DNA from: Desulfobacterales bacterium
GTDB taxonomy: Bacteria > Desulfobacterota > DSM-4660 > Desulfatiglandales > B25-G16
DNA length: 5,594 bases
Assembly: GCA_013375335.1 (NCBI GenBank)
Contig: JABXJZ010000052.1
Span: forward strand, 2,747 to 8,340
Direction: 5' to 3'
A program made the position numbers and the translations under genes. Position 1 is the stretch's first letter. Each line of letters begins with the position of its first letter. Below are positions 1-5,594 of the stretch, in pieces. Below the pieces are notes generated by a model. The model made no database searches. It saw only the letters and a program-made list of their open reading frames with translations, and was not told the origin of the DNA.

Positions 1-36
1 GGTCTGTGGTTAGAAAAGATCCATGCCTTAGGATAA
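1..36 (+). CDS. Possible 3' end of rplJ (ribosomal protein L10), partial
   Basis: Frame 1 reads eleven codons (GLWLEKIHALG) and stops at TAA 34-36, leaving 32 nt before rplL. In most bacteria the gene directly before rplL is rplJ, whose C-terminal helices bind L7/L12 dimers, so position alone suggests this is its tail. The peptide is too short to recognise, and the other two forward frames are equally possible: frame 2 stops at 11-13 and frame 3 stops at 45-47. The assignment therefore rests on gene order, not on sequence similarity. Confidence 0.3.
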   Translation, partial: GLWLEKIHALG

Positions 37-49
37 TGAAATTTTAATA

Positions 50-55
50 GGGAGG
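50..55 (+). promoter_or_regulatory. Ribosome binding site of rplL
   Basis: GGGAGG at 50-55 is a good Shine-Dalgarno match, with 13 nt between it and the ATG at 69. That is somewhat long, but no other in-frame start lies closer: the TTG at 58 meets a TAG two codons on. It therefore supports ATG 69 as the rplL start. Confidence 0.65.
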
Positions 56-68
56 TTTTGAGATAGAT

Positions 69-476
69 ATGACAGCTAAGACAACTAAGACAGCCAAGAT
101 AAGTAAAGAGGACGTAATTGAGTTTATTTCAAACATGACCGTTTTGGAGCTGTCTGAGCTAATAAAGGAATTTGAGGAGAGATTTGGCATTTCAGCTGCT
201 ACCTCGGTGGCCGTGTCAGGTGCCCCTGCTCCGGAAAAAGCTGAACAGGTAGCTGAGGAGGAAAAGACGGAGTTCAATGTTATGTTAACAGGAGTTGGGG
301 ATAAAAAGATTCAGGTGATTAAGGTGGTTCGGTCTGTAACAAATCTAGGATTAAAGGAGGCCAAGGAATTAGTCGACAGCGCCCCCAGCAAAGTGAAGGA
401 GGGGGTTTCAAAAGAAGACGCGGAGAACATTAAGAAACAACTTGAAGACGCCGGGGCTGTAGTTGACATCCAGTAG
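69..476 (+). CDS. rplL: 50S ribosomal protein L7/L12
   Basis: L7/L12 forms the mobile stalk of the large ribosomal subunit. It binds as dimers to L10 and recruits and stimulates the translational GTPases EF-Tu, EF-G, IF2 and RF3. The 135-residue product shows the family's three parts. The N-terminal dimerisation helices span about residues 11-43 (VIEFISNMTVLELSELIKEF). A flexible Ala/Pro/Glu-rich hinge spans about 45-66. The globular C-terminal domain spans about 67-135 and carries the factor-binding surface, with VIKVVR at 83-88, GLKEAK at 94-99 and the conserved VDSAP and KEGVSKEDAE stretches. It is longer than the usual 120-130 residues because of a Lys/Thr-rich tail before the first helix. 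It is followed by rpoB after 95 nt. Identification is secure. Confidence 0.97.
   Translation: MTAKTTKTAKISKEDVIEFISNMTVLELSELIKEFEERFGISAATSVAVSGAPAPEKAEQVAEEEKTEFNVMLTGVGDKKIQVIKVVRSVTNLGLKEAKELVDSAPSKVKEGVSKEDAENIKKQLEDAGAVVDIQ
72..107 (+). repeat. Four 9-nt tandem units encoding a TAK-TTK-TAK-ISK tail in L7/L12
   Basis: Codons 2-13 of rplL read Thr-Ala-Lys, Thr-Thr-Lys, Thr-Ala-Lys, Ile-Ser-Lys. The first three DNA units (ACAGCTAAG, ACAACTAAG, ACAGCCAAG) each differ from the consensus by at most one base, and the fourth is diverged. This looks like slippage or duplication that gave a basic, probably disordered N-terminal tail. The E. coli protein (SITKDQII) has no counterpart for about its first nine residues. 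Confidence 0.7.
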
Positions 477-571
477 ACTCTAATCATGAACTTGTGTTTG
501 GTGATGCCCATGGCGTGTGTTATAGGCTCCCAAAAGTATTCGTCTTAATAACATCTTATAAGGAGATCGGA
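477..571 (+). other. rplL-rpoB spacer with weak nested inverted repeats
   Basis: This 95-nt stretch has no recognisable gene of its own. TTTGG 497-501 can pair with CCAAA 530-534, enclosing a small hairpin ATGCC 504-508 / GGCGT 512-516 with a 3-nt loop and one G-T pair. No U-run follows, so it is not an intrinsic terminator. In E. coli the equivalent, longer spacer holds a partial terminator and an RNase III site; neither is evident here. The frame of rpoB stays open back through 494. The distal end carries the rpoB Shine-Dalgarno site. Confidence 0.4.
560..567 (+). promoter_or_regulatory. Ribosome binding site of rpoB, favouring the GTG start
   Basis: AAGGAGAT at 560-567 is a strong Shine-Dalgarno sequence. 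Its AGGAG core ends 6 nt before the GTG at 572, which is near-ideal spacing. The ATG at 590 would lie 24 nt from it and could use only a weak AAGG at 578-581. This site is the main reason for placing the rpoB start at 572. Confidence 0.7.
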
Positions 572-3500
572 GTGAATAAGGCAAATAATATGAGTTACTA
601 TCCCAGAAAGAACTTCGGGAGGATAAAAGCTATCCTTGATATACCCGATCTAATAGATGTGCAAAGAGACTCTTATGAGCGTTTCTTGCAAAAGGAAGTT
701 CCAGCCGAAGAGCGTAGGGAAATTGGGCTTCAGGGGGCATTTAGAACAATCTTTCCTATTCATGACTTGCATCAGACATGTTCGCTGGAATTTGTTCGGT
801 ATTTCTTTGAGGATGTAAAATATGATGAGGAGGAGTGTCTCAAGAAGGGCATGACCTATGAGGCACCAGTTAAAATAGTTGTCCAACTCGTGGTGTTTGA
901 TCTTGACGATGTTGCGGGGAGCAAAAACATACGGGATATTAAGGAGCAGGAGATCTATTTTGGCACCTTACCAATGATGACCGAGAGGGGAACATTTATC
1001 ATTAATGGTGTAGAGAGGGTGATCGTTAGCCAGCTTCACAGGTCCCCGGGTGTCTTCTTTGATAATGATATGGGAAAGACACACCCCACTGGAAAACCCC
1101 TGTATTCCGCACGAATCATTCCCCTGCGGGGTTCCTGGATTGACCTCGAATTTGATACCAAGGATAACCTATTTGTGAGAATCGACAGGAGGCGAAAGTT
1201 CCCAGCAACCACACTTCTCAAGGCATTTGGCTATTCCGAGGAGGAAATCTTACGCCATTTTTACGATGTGGAGAAGATCTCGGCCGGTAAAGGCTTGTTC
1301 TTTAGGTGTGCCTCGGATCTCAATAGCCTACAGGGGCAAAGGATAACTGAGGATATAATCGACCCAAAAAGCGGAGAGATCTTAGGCAGAAAAGGTGAGA
1401 AGTTCAGCAAGAGGCTGTACAAGAAGCTCGTCGATATCGGCTTGCAACAGATACCTGTGAGTTCAGATTATCTCCAGGGAAGGATTGCCGCACGTGATAT
1501 CGTTGATCCCGTGACGGGAGAGGTCTTAGTAAGAACAAATCATACTCTCGAGCAGGAGCATGTCAAGCTTATACAGGAGAAGGGCATTGAAGAGATTGAA
1601 TTGTTAGTTCTAGATTCGCCAGATGTTAATAGATCTATAAGGGATACTATGCTTTTGGACAAGGTGACTGCTACCGATGACGCTATTCTCGATATTTACC
1701 GAAAGTTGCGACCAACAAGTCCGCCTACACAGGAGATGGCCAATGGCTATTTTAGAGGAGTCTTCTCTAATCCCTCAACCTACAATTTTTCCCAGGTAGG
1801 TCGCTTGAAGATGAATTACAGGCTCAACCAGGATGTTCCCTTAGAGACATGTACACTGAGAAAAGAGGATATAATGGCGACTATTAAGGAACTGGTAAGG
1901 TTGAGCGTTAGGGAGGGTACCGTTGATGATATAGATCATCTAGGAAACCGCAGGGTTAGATCCGTAGGAGAGCTATTGGAAGAAGGGTACAGGGTTGGAC
2001 TCATTAGGATGCAGAGGGCTATTAAAGAGAGGATGATCCTGCAGGATGTTGATACCTTGATGCCTCGTGATTTGATTAATCCCAAGCCCGTCTCTGCGGT
2101 AATCAATGAGTTTTTTGGGTCAAGCCAGCTGTCCCAATTTATGGATCAGACTAATCCACTGTCGGAGATAACTCACAAAAGGCGGCTGAGTGCACTTGGC
2201 CCAGGAGGATTAACCAGGGACAGGGCGGGATTTGAAGTGAGAGACGTACATCCCAGCCATTATGGTCGCATATGTCCTATTGAGACCCCTGAAGGACCAA
2301 ATATTGGTTTAATTGTCTCTCTCAGTACCTATTCTCGTGTAAACGAGTTTGGCTTTATAGAGACACCTTACAGGAAAGTAGAGGATGGCGTTGTTTCAGA
2401 TAAGATAGAGTATTTGACAGCTATGGATGAAAGGGAGTACCCCATCGCGCAAGCTAATGAGGCCCTGAGTCCTGATGGTCATTTTCTCAGGGATGTCGTA
2501 GCGGCTAGAAAGGGAGGTGAGGCATGTTTAGTCTCAGCCAAGGAGGTTAAATATATGGATGTCTCCCCAAACCAGTTAGTAAGTGTTGCTGCATCATTAA
2601 TCCCCTTTTTAGAACATGATGATGCTAACCGAGCCCTCATGGGTTCCAATATGCAGAGGCAGGCTGTACCTCTTTTGCGGACCGAGTCTCCGCTCATTGG
2701 AACTGGGATTGAGAAAATTATAGCGAGCCACTCCGGTGTAGCTGCTGTAGCAAGGAGAGATGGGATTGTTGAGAGCGCCGATGCGTCCCGTATCGTTATT
2801 CGGTCAGAGAGAGAGGAAGAGGGTGTTGACATCTATAAGCTATTAAAGTTCAGGCGGTCCAACCAGAGTACCTGTTACAATCAAAGGCCCATCGTAAAAA
2901 AGGGCGACAGGGTAAAAGGGGGCCAGATTATTGCAGATGGCCCCGCTATGGATAGAGGGGAGCTTGCCTTAGGAAGGAACGTGATAGTCGCCCTTCTTTC
3001 ATGGGGCGGGTATAATTTCGAGGACGCAGTCCTCGTAAGTGAAAGGTTGGTACGGGAAGATGTCTTTACTTCCATCCATATAGAAGAGTTCTCTGTTGTG
3101 GCGAGAGACACTAAACTTGGAAAAGAGGAGATTACTCGAGATATACCCAACGTGGGGGAGGATGCCCTCGAGAAGCTTGACGAAAGCGGTATTATACGGC
3201 TGGGAGCAGAAGTAGGGCCCGGTGATATTTTGGTTGGCAAGGTTACTCCGAAGGGTGAGACTCAATTATCACCGGAAGAAAAGCTCTTGAGGGCTATCTT
3301 TGGTGAAAAGGCAGGCGATGTGAAGGATACCTCGCTCAGGATTCCACCTGGCGTGGAGGGTATAGTTATTGATGCCCAGGTGTTTTCTCGTAAAGGCGTG
3401 GAAAAAGACGAAAGAACGAAGACGATTCATGCAGCTGAGATCAGTCAGTTAACAAAGGATAGGGTGGATGAGACCGGGGTCTTGGCCAGAAATGCTCGGG

Positions 3501-4699
3501 AGAAGTTAGCGGTCATCTTAGAGGGAAAGCGCCTTAAGTCGAGTTTGAGGCATAAGGAGACAGGTGAGATTTTGTTAAAGAGGGGTCAGCTTATTGATCA
3601 TGGGTGTTTGCAGAGGATTCCCATAGATTACTGGCAGGGAGCGAATATTGAGGCTGAAATGGGAGTCATTGAGCGGATGGAATCAATAGTCTCAAGGTAT
3701 TGCGAGCAGGTTGAAAAATTGCATGAGCTGTTTCAGGAGAAGATAAAGAGGTTAGATATGGGTGATGAACTATCCCCTGGAGTGATCAAGATGGTGAAGG
3801 TATTTGTGGCTGTCAAGCGAAAACTATCCGTTGGTGACAAGATGGCCGGGCGTCACGGGAATAAGGGCGTGATTTCTCTCATACTCCCTGCGGAGGATAT
3901 GCCATATTTTGCTGATGGTACACCGGTAGATATTGTTCTAAACCCCCTGGGCGTGCCCTCCAGAATGAATGTGGGGCAGATTTTAGAGGCCCATCTTGGT
4001 TGGGCTGCCCGTGAGCTCGGCCACCAGATAGGAGAGCTGGTGGACAGCTTGAAAGGTGAGGGTTCATTGAAGGATAAGTTGAGAGCTCTCTATTCTAAAG
4101 AATACGACGAGATGTTTGCCGGGGTTCCGGACGAAGACCTCAGGATGCATGCCAGTTACATGAGAGATGGTTTACCTGTGTCGACTCCTGTTTTCGATGG
4201 TGCAAGAGAAGAGGAGGTAACCGGGTTTTTGAAGAAGGCGGGTTTACCTATCAGCGGTCAGACGATTTTGTATGATGGTAGAACAGGGGAGCCTTTTGAT
4301 CACTCGGTGACTGTCGGCATCATGTATATGATGAAACTCCATCACTTGGTAGATGATAAGATCCATGCTCGCTCCATTGGTCCCTATTCCTTAGTTACCC
4401 AGCAGCCTCTTGGTGGTAAGGCACAGTTTGGGGGTCAGCGCTTGGGCGAGATGGAGGTCTGGGCAATGGAGTCTTACGGAGCTGCATATTGTTTACAGGA
4501 GTTTTTGACTGTCAAATCCGATGATGTAGCAGGTCGAACACGGATGTATGAGAAGATTGTAAAGGGGAATAATCTTTTAGAAGCTGGCCTGCCAGAGTCC
4601 TTTAATGTTTTGGTCAAGGAACTCCAGAGTCTCGGTCTAGAGGTAGAGCTAAACGAGGATGGAGAGCCTGAGACCCTTTTAGATAATAAGGAGAGTTAA
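572..4699 (+). CDS. rpoB: DNA-directed RNA polymerase subunit beta
   Basis: Beta forms one side of the RNA polymerase active-centre cleft, with beta', two alpha and omega, and carries the rifampicin pocket. From GTG 572 the product is 1375 residues, close to the ~1370 I recall for Geobacter and longer than the 1342 of E. coli. In order it shows the N-terminal RKNFGRIK; protrusion and lobe with RGTFIING and SQLHRSPGVFF; insert region 1 (about 233-351); the fork with DDIDHLGNRR; the rifampicin region (516-546); HYGRICPIETPEGPNIGL; the flap with tip helix at 901-913; insert region 2 (about 947-1062); the active-site lysines K1090 and K1098; and the C-terminal clamp part with QPLGGKAQFGGQR and GEMEVWAMES. 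No frameshift or missing key residue was seen. The start is the uncertain part: ATG 590 gives 1369 residues and GTG 494 gives 1401. rpoC follows after 14 nt. Confidence 0.96.
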   Translation: MNKANNMSYYPRKNFGRIKAILDIPDLIDVQRDSYERFLQKEVPAEERREIGLQGAFRTIFPIHDLHQTCSLEFVRYFFEDVKYDEEECLKKGMTYEAPVKIVVQLVVFDLDDVAGSKNIRDIKEQEIYFGTLPMMTERGTFIINGVERVIVSQLHRSPGVFFDNDMGKTHPTGKPLYSARIIPLRGSWIDLEFDTKDNLFVRIDRRRKFPATTLLKAFGYSEEEILRHFYDVEKISAGKGLFFRCASDLNSLQGQRITEDIIDPKSGEILGRKGEKFSKRLYKKLVDIGLQQIPVSSDYLQGRIAARDIVDPVTGEVLVRTNHTLEQEHVKLIQEKGIEEIELLVLDSPDVNRSIRDTMLLDKVTATDDAILDIYRKLRPTSPPTQEMANGYFRGVFSNPSTYNFSQVGRLKMNYRLNQDVPLETCTLRKEDIMATIKELVRLSVREGTVDDIDHLGNRRVRSVGELLEEGYRVGLIRMQRAIKERMILQDVDTLMPRDLINPKPVSAVINEFFGSSQLSQFMDQTNPLSEITHKRRLSALGPGGLTRDRAGFEVRDVHPSHYGRICPIETPEGPNIGLIVSLSTYSRVNEFGFIETPYRKVEDGVVSDKIEYLTAMDEREYPIAQANEALSPDGHFLRDVVAARKGGEACLVSAKEVKYMDVSPNQLVSVAASLIPFLEHDDANRALMGSNMQRQAVPLLRTESPLIGTGIEKIIASHSGVAAVARRDGIVESADASRIVIRSEREEEGVDIYKLLKFRRSNQSTCYNQRPIVKKGDRVKGGQIIADGPAMDRGELALGRNVIVALLSWGGYNFEDAVLVSERLVREDVFTSIHIEEFSVVARDTKLGKEEITRDIPNVGEDALEKLDESGIIRLGAEVGPGDILVGKVTPKGETQLSPEEKLLRAIFGEKAGDVKDTSLRIPPGVEGIVIDAQVFSRKGVEKDERTKTIHAAEISQLTKDRVDETGVLARNAREKLAVILEGKRLKSSLRHKETGEILLKRGQLIDHGCLQRIPIDYWQGANIEAEMGVIERMESIVSRYCEQVEKLHELFQEKIKRLDMGDELSPGVIKMVKVFVAVKRKLSVGDKMAGRHGNKGVISLILPAEDMPYFADGTPVDIVLNPLGVPSRMNVGQILEAHLGWAARELGHQIGELVDSLKGEGSLKDKLRALYSKEYDEMFAGVPDEDLRMHASYMRDGLPVSTPVFDGAREEEVTGFLKKAGLPISGQTILYDGRTGEPFDHSVTVGIMYMMKLHHLVDDKIHARSIGPYSLVTQQPLGGKAQFGGQRLGEMEVWAMESYGAAYCLQEFLTVKSDDVAGRTRMYEKIVKGNNLLEAGLPESFNVLVKELQSLGLEVELNEDGEPETLLDNKES
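1334..1618 (+). other. Internal duplication in beta insert region 1
   Basis: Beta residues 255-302 and 303-349 look like two copies of one module. Each opens with a motif of the form D-I-[IV]-D-P-x-[ST]-G-E-[IV]-L-x-R (residues 261-273 and 309-321, a period of 48) and continues with a helix-like stretch ending in Gly and then a hydrophobic strand (IGLQQIPV, KGIEEIELLVL). The region corresponds to the insert called SI1 or beta-i4 in E. coli, where similar STGEL and LIEVPVEYI patterns occur. It is therefore a known lineage-specific insert, probably built from beta-beta' module domains. Confidence 0.65.
2117..2209 (+). other. Rifampicin resistance-determining region of rpoB, wild type
   Basis: Beta residues 516-546 match E. 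coli 507-537 with an offset of nine. The residues most often changed in resistant mutants are all in the sensitive state: Q522 (E. coli Q513), D525 (D516), H535 (H526), R538 (R529), S540 (S531) and L542 (L533). DQTNP instead of the E. coli DQNNP, and L instead of I at 539, are natural variants outside the main resistance positions. The N-terminal cluster valine (E. coli V146, in RVIVSQLHR) is also kept. This predicts a rifampicin-binding enzyme. Confidence 0.85.
3272..3310 (+). other. Beta flap-tip helix
   Basis: Residues 901-913 (PEEKLLRAIFGEK) are essentially identical to the E. coli flap tip (F910 here corresponds to F906). In the family this amphipathic helix binds sigma region 4, which sets the spacing between the -35 and -10 contacts, and it also contacts elongation factors such as NusA. 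Its conservation implies standard primary sigma recognition. Confidence 0.8.
3410..3757 (+). other. Beta insert region 2 (SI2 / beta-i9 type)
   Basis: About 116 residues (947-1062) separate the conserved VFSRKGVEKD and GDELSPGVIK blocks. The matching blocks enclose an insert of roughly 95-105 residues in E. coli. Counting from the flap-tip Phe to the active-site Lys gives 180 residues here against 159 in E. coli. The insert contains a KETGEILLKRG stretch at 995-1005 that resembles the repeated motif in insert 1, then helical, charged sequence. The boundaries are approximate. Confidence 0.6.
3833..3868 (+). other. Active-site lysine motif of beta
   Basis: Residues 1088-1099 read GDKMAGRHGNKG, an invariant block of multisubunit RNA polymerases. 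K1090 and K1098 correspond to E. coli beta K1065 and K1073, which lie by the initiating nucleotide and the RNA 3' end. Their presence shows the active centre is intact. Confidence 0.9.
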
Positions 4700-4702
4700 C
4701 AG

Positions 4703-4709
4703 AGGAGGA
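4703..4709 (+). promoter_or_regulatory. Ribosome binding site of rpoC
   Basis: AGGAGGA at 4703-4709 is close to a perfect Shine-Dalgarno sequence, and its AGGAGG core ends 5 nt before the GTG at 4714. It sits just after the rpoB stop at 4697-4699, so translation of rpoC is probably coupled to that of rpoB. Confidence 0.85.
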
Positions 4710-4713
4710 AGCC

Positions 4714-5594
4714 GTGGAAGATTTGTACGGTTTTTTTACACGACCAAAGGATCCCTTGAGCTTTAAATCGGTACAGATTTCTATAGCCTCGCCTGAGAAG
4801 ATAAAGGAATGGTCTCATGGTGAGGTTAGAAAACCTGAAACGATTAACTATCGAACCTTCAAACCTGAAAGAGATGGATTGTTCTGTGCGAAGATCTTTG
4901 GTCCCATAAGAGACTACGAGTGCCTTTGCGGAAAATACAAGAGGATGAAACATAGGGGTATTGTCTGCGAGAAATGTGGCGTGGAGGTCACACACTCAAA
5001 GGTGCGAAGACAGAGAATGGGACACATTGAATTGGCCGCACCGGTAGCACACATCTGGTTCTTGAAATGTATCCCCTCCAAGATAGGCTTGCTTTTAGAT
5101 ATGACGCTCAAGACGTTAGAAAAGATACTTTACTTTGAGAATTATGTAGTTATAGATCCGAAAGGTACACCCCTGACAAAGGGCACCCTGTTGACAGACG
5201 AGCAGTATTTAAAGGCTAAAGAGGAGTACGGGGACTTTGAGGCTGGAATGGGAGCTGAAGCCATTCAGAGAATGCTCAAGGAATTGGATTTGGAGGGGCT
5301 CGCTGCCACGTTGAAGCTTGAGATAGGCAGCACCAAGTCAGAGCCCAAGAGGAAGAAACTTTCAAGACGCCTCCGGATCGTGGATTCCTTCAAATCCTCC
5401 AAGAATAGAGCGGAGTGGATGATACTCGACGTTATCCCGGTCTTACCACCAGACTTAAGACCCTTGGTGCCTTTAGATGGCGGGAGATTCGCTACCTCAG
5501 ATCTCAATGATCTCTACCGCAGGGTTATAAATAGGAACAACAGACTGAAACGCCTCTTAGAGTTAAATGCCCCTGATATCATAATTAGAAATGA
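4714..5594 (+). CDS. rpoC: DNA-directed RNA polymerase subunit beta', N-terminal part (runs off window)
   Basis: Beta' forms the clamp and holds the catalytic Mg2+ ions of RNA polymerase. The frame opens at GTG 4714 and stays open to the edge, giving 293 residues plus two bases. The product aligns almost without gaps to the E. coli N terminus: VEDLYGFF against MKDLLKFL, then KPETINYRTFKPERDGLFC, the zinc-ribbon cysteines, MGHIELAAPVAHIWFLK, the MGAEAIQ block, and EWMILDVIPVLPPDLRPL. It ends in the lid and the first part of the sigma-binding clamp helices (NDLYRRVINRNNRLKRLL). The catalytic NADFDGD motif, the bridge helix and the trigger loop lie beyond the window. GTG is supported by the Shine-Dalgarno site and by matching the family's N terminus exactly. 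The gene is cut by the window edge, not broken. Confidence 0.96.
   Translation, partial: MEDLYGFFTRPKDPLSFKSVQISIASPEKIKEWSHGEVRKPETINYRTFKPERDGLFCAKIFGPIRDYECLCGKYKRMKHRGIVCEKCGVEVTHSKVRRQRMGHIELAAPVAHIWFLKCIPSKIGLLLDMTLKTLEKILYFENYVVIDPKGTPLTKGTLLTDEQYLKAKEEYGDFEAGMGAEAIQRMLKELDLEGLAATLKLEIGSTKSEPKRKKLSRRLRIVDSFKSSKNRAEWMILDVIPVLPPDLRPLVPLDGGRFATSDLNDLYRRVINRNNRLKRLLELNAPDIIIRN
4921..4977 (+). other. Zinc ribbon of beta' (four cysteines)
   Basis: C70, C72, C85 and C88 form the C-x-C ... C-x-x-C pattern in the context ECLCGKYKRMKHRGIVCEKCG. The numbering is the same as in E. coli beta'. This zinc-binding domain helps hold upstream DNA and RNA in the exit region. All four ligands are present. 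Confidence 0.9.
5464..5502 (+). other. Beta' lid loop
   Basis: Residues 251-263 (LVPLDGGRFATSD) match the E. coli lid, the loop that separates RNA from the DNA template at the upstream end of the hybrid. The block is identical to E. coli and leads straight into the clamp helices that bind sigma region 2. Confidence 0.8.

Noticed and set aside
463..492. TTGACA at 463-468, near the end of rplL, as a possible -35 box for an rpoB promoter.
   Set aside because: At 16-18 nt spacing the best -10 candidates (CATGAA, TGAACT) match TATAAT at only 3 of 6 positions. TTGACA also occurs at several other sites inside coding sequence (near 2414, 2825 and 5192), so it is not informative.
44..511. Reverse-strand open frames of 77 and 66 codons opposite rplL.
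   Set aside because: They overlap a certain rplL gene, have low-complexity Ser-rich or unremarkable products, and match no family I recognise; they are shadow frames.
1925..1940. 6-bp inverted repeat GATGAT / ATCATC with a 4-nt loop in rpoB.
   Set aside because: It lies within codons for the invariant DDIDHLG motif, so protein constraint explains it; there is no sign of a regulatory role.
3019..3035. Perfect 7-bp inverted repeat CGAGGAC / GTCCTCG with a 3-nt loop inside rpoB, which could look like a terminator stem.
   Set aside because: It encodes the conserved FEDAVLV block of beta and no U-run follows. One or two stems of this size are expected by chance in a window of this length.
2479..3265. 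Reverse-strand open frames of 88-119 codons opposite rpoB, two of them overlapping each other.
   Set aside because: They lie opposite highly conserved beta sequence and their Ser/Pro-rich composition is typical of antisense translation of a real gene.
4696..5507. Reverse-strand open frames of 65-99 codons across the rpoB-rpoC junction and rpoC.
   Set aside because: The + strand here is a clear, gap-free match to the beta' N terminus from 4714 to the edge, so these are shadows.
1..5594. A search for an undescribed system, mobile element, CRISPR array, tRNA or foreign insertion.
   Set aside because: The whole window is accounted for by three standard genes with short spacers; no long direct repeats, integrase-like sequence or compositional break was visible by eye.

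Overview
The window is a piece of the conserved bacterial ribosomal protein / RNA polymerase cluster (the end of rplKAJL-rpoBC), read entirely on the + strand. It holds complete rplL (ribosomal protein L7/L12), complete rpoB (RNA polymerase beta subunit) and the first 293 codons of rpoC (beta' subunit), which runs off the right edge. The first 36 bases may be the 3' end of rplJ (L10), but too little is present to prove it.

The organism is a bacterium of moderate base composition. From memory, beta and beta' look most like those of Deltaproteobacteria/Desulfobacterota, especially the Geobacter type. The shared points are the N-terminal RKNF motif followed by the phrase DIPDLIDVQ, the CSLE and RDIKEQE motifs, the DQTNP variant in the rifampicin region, and a 1375-residue beta carrying both insert regions that E. 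coli beta also has. This placement is inference; no database search was possible, and related phyla cannot be excluded.

Layout: 1-36 possible rplJ tail; 37-68 spacer with a Shine-Dalgarno site; 69-476 rplL; 477-571 a 95-nt spacer with no obvious terminator; 572-4699 rpoB from a GTG start (ATG at 590 and GTG at 494 are in-frame alternatives); 4700-4713 a 14-nt spacer with a strong Shine-Dalgarno site; 4714-5594 rpoC, truncated. The tight spacing, single orientation and lack of terminators suggest one transcription unit. L7/L12 forms the ribosomal stalk that recruits translation factors. Beta and beta' form the catalytic core of RNA polymerase, so the unit links synthesis of the transcription and translation machineries.

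I found no mobile element, CRISPR array, RNA gene, defence gene or undescribed system. The genes are intact and carry the expected key residues. The points worth a second look are small: the true rpoB start, a short tandem-repeat N-terminal tail on L7/L12, the short rplL-rpoB spacer with a nested inverted repeat, the enlarged beta insert 2, and the wild-type rifampicin region.
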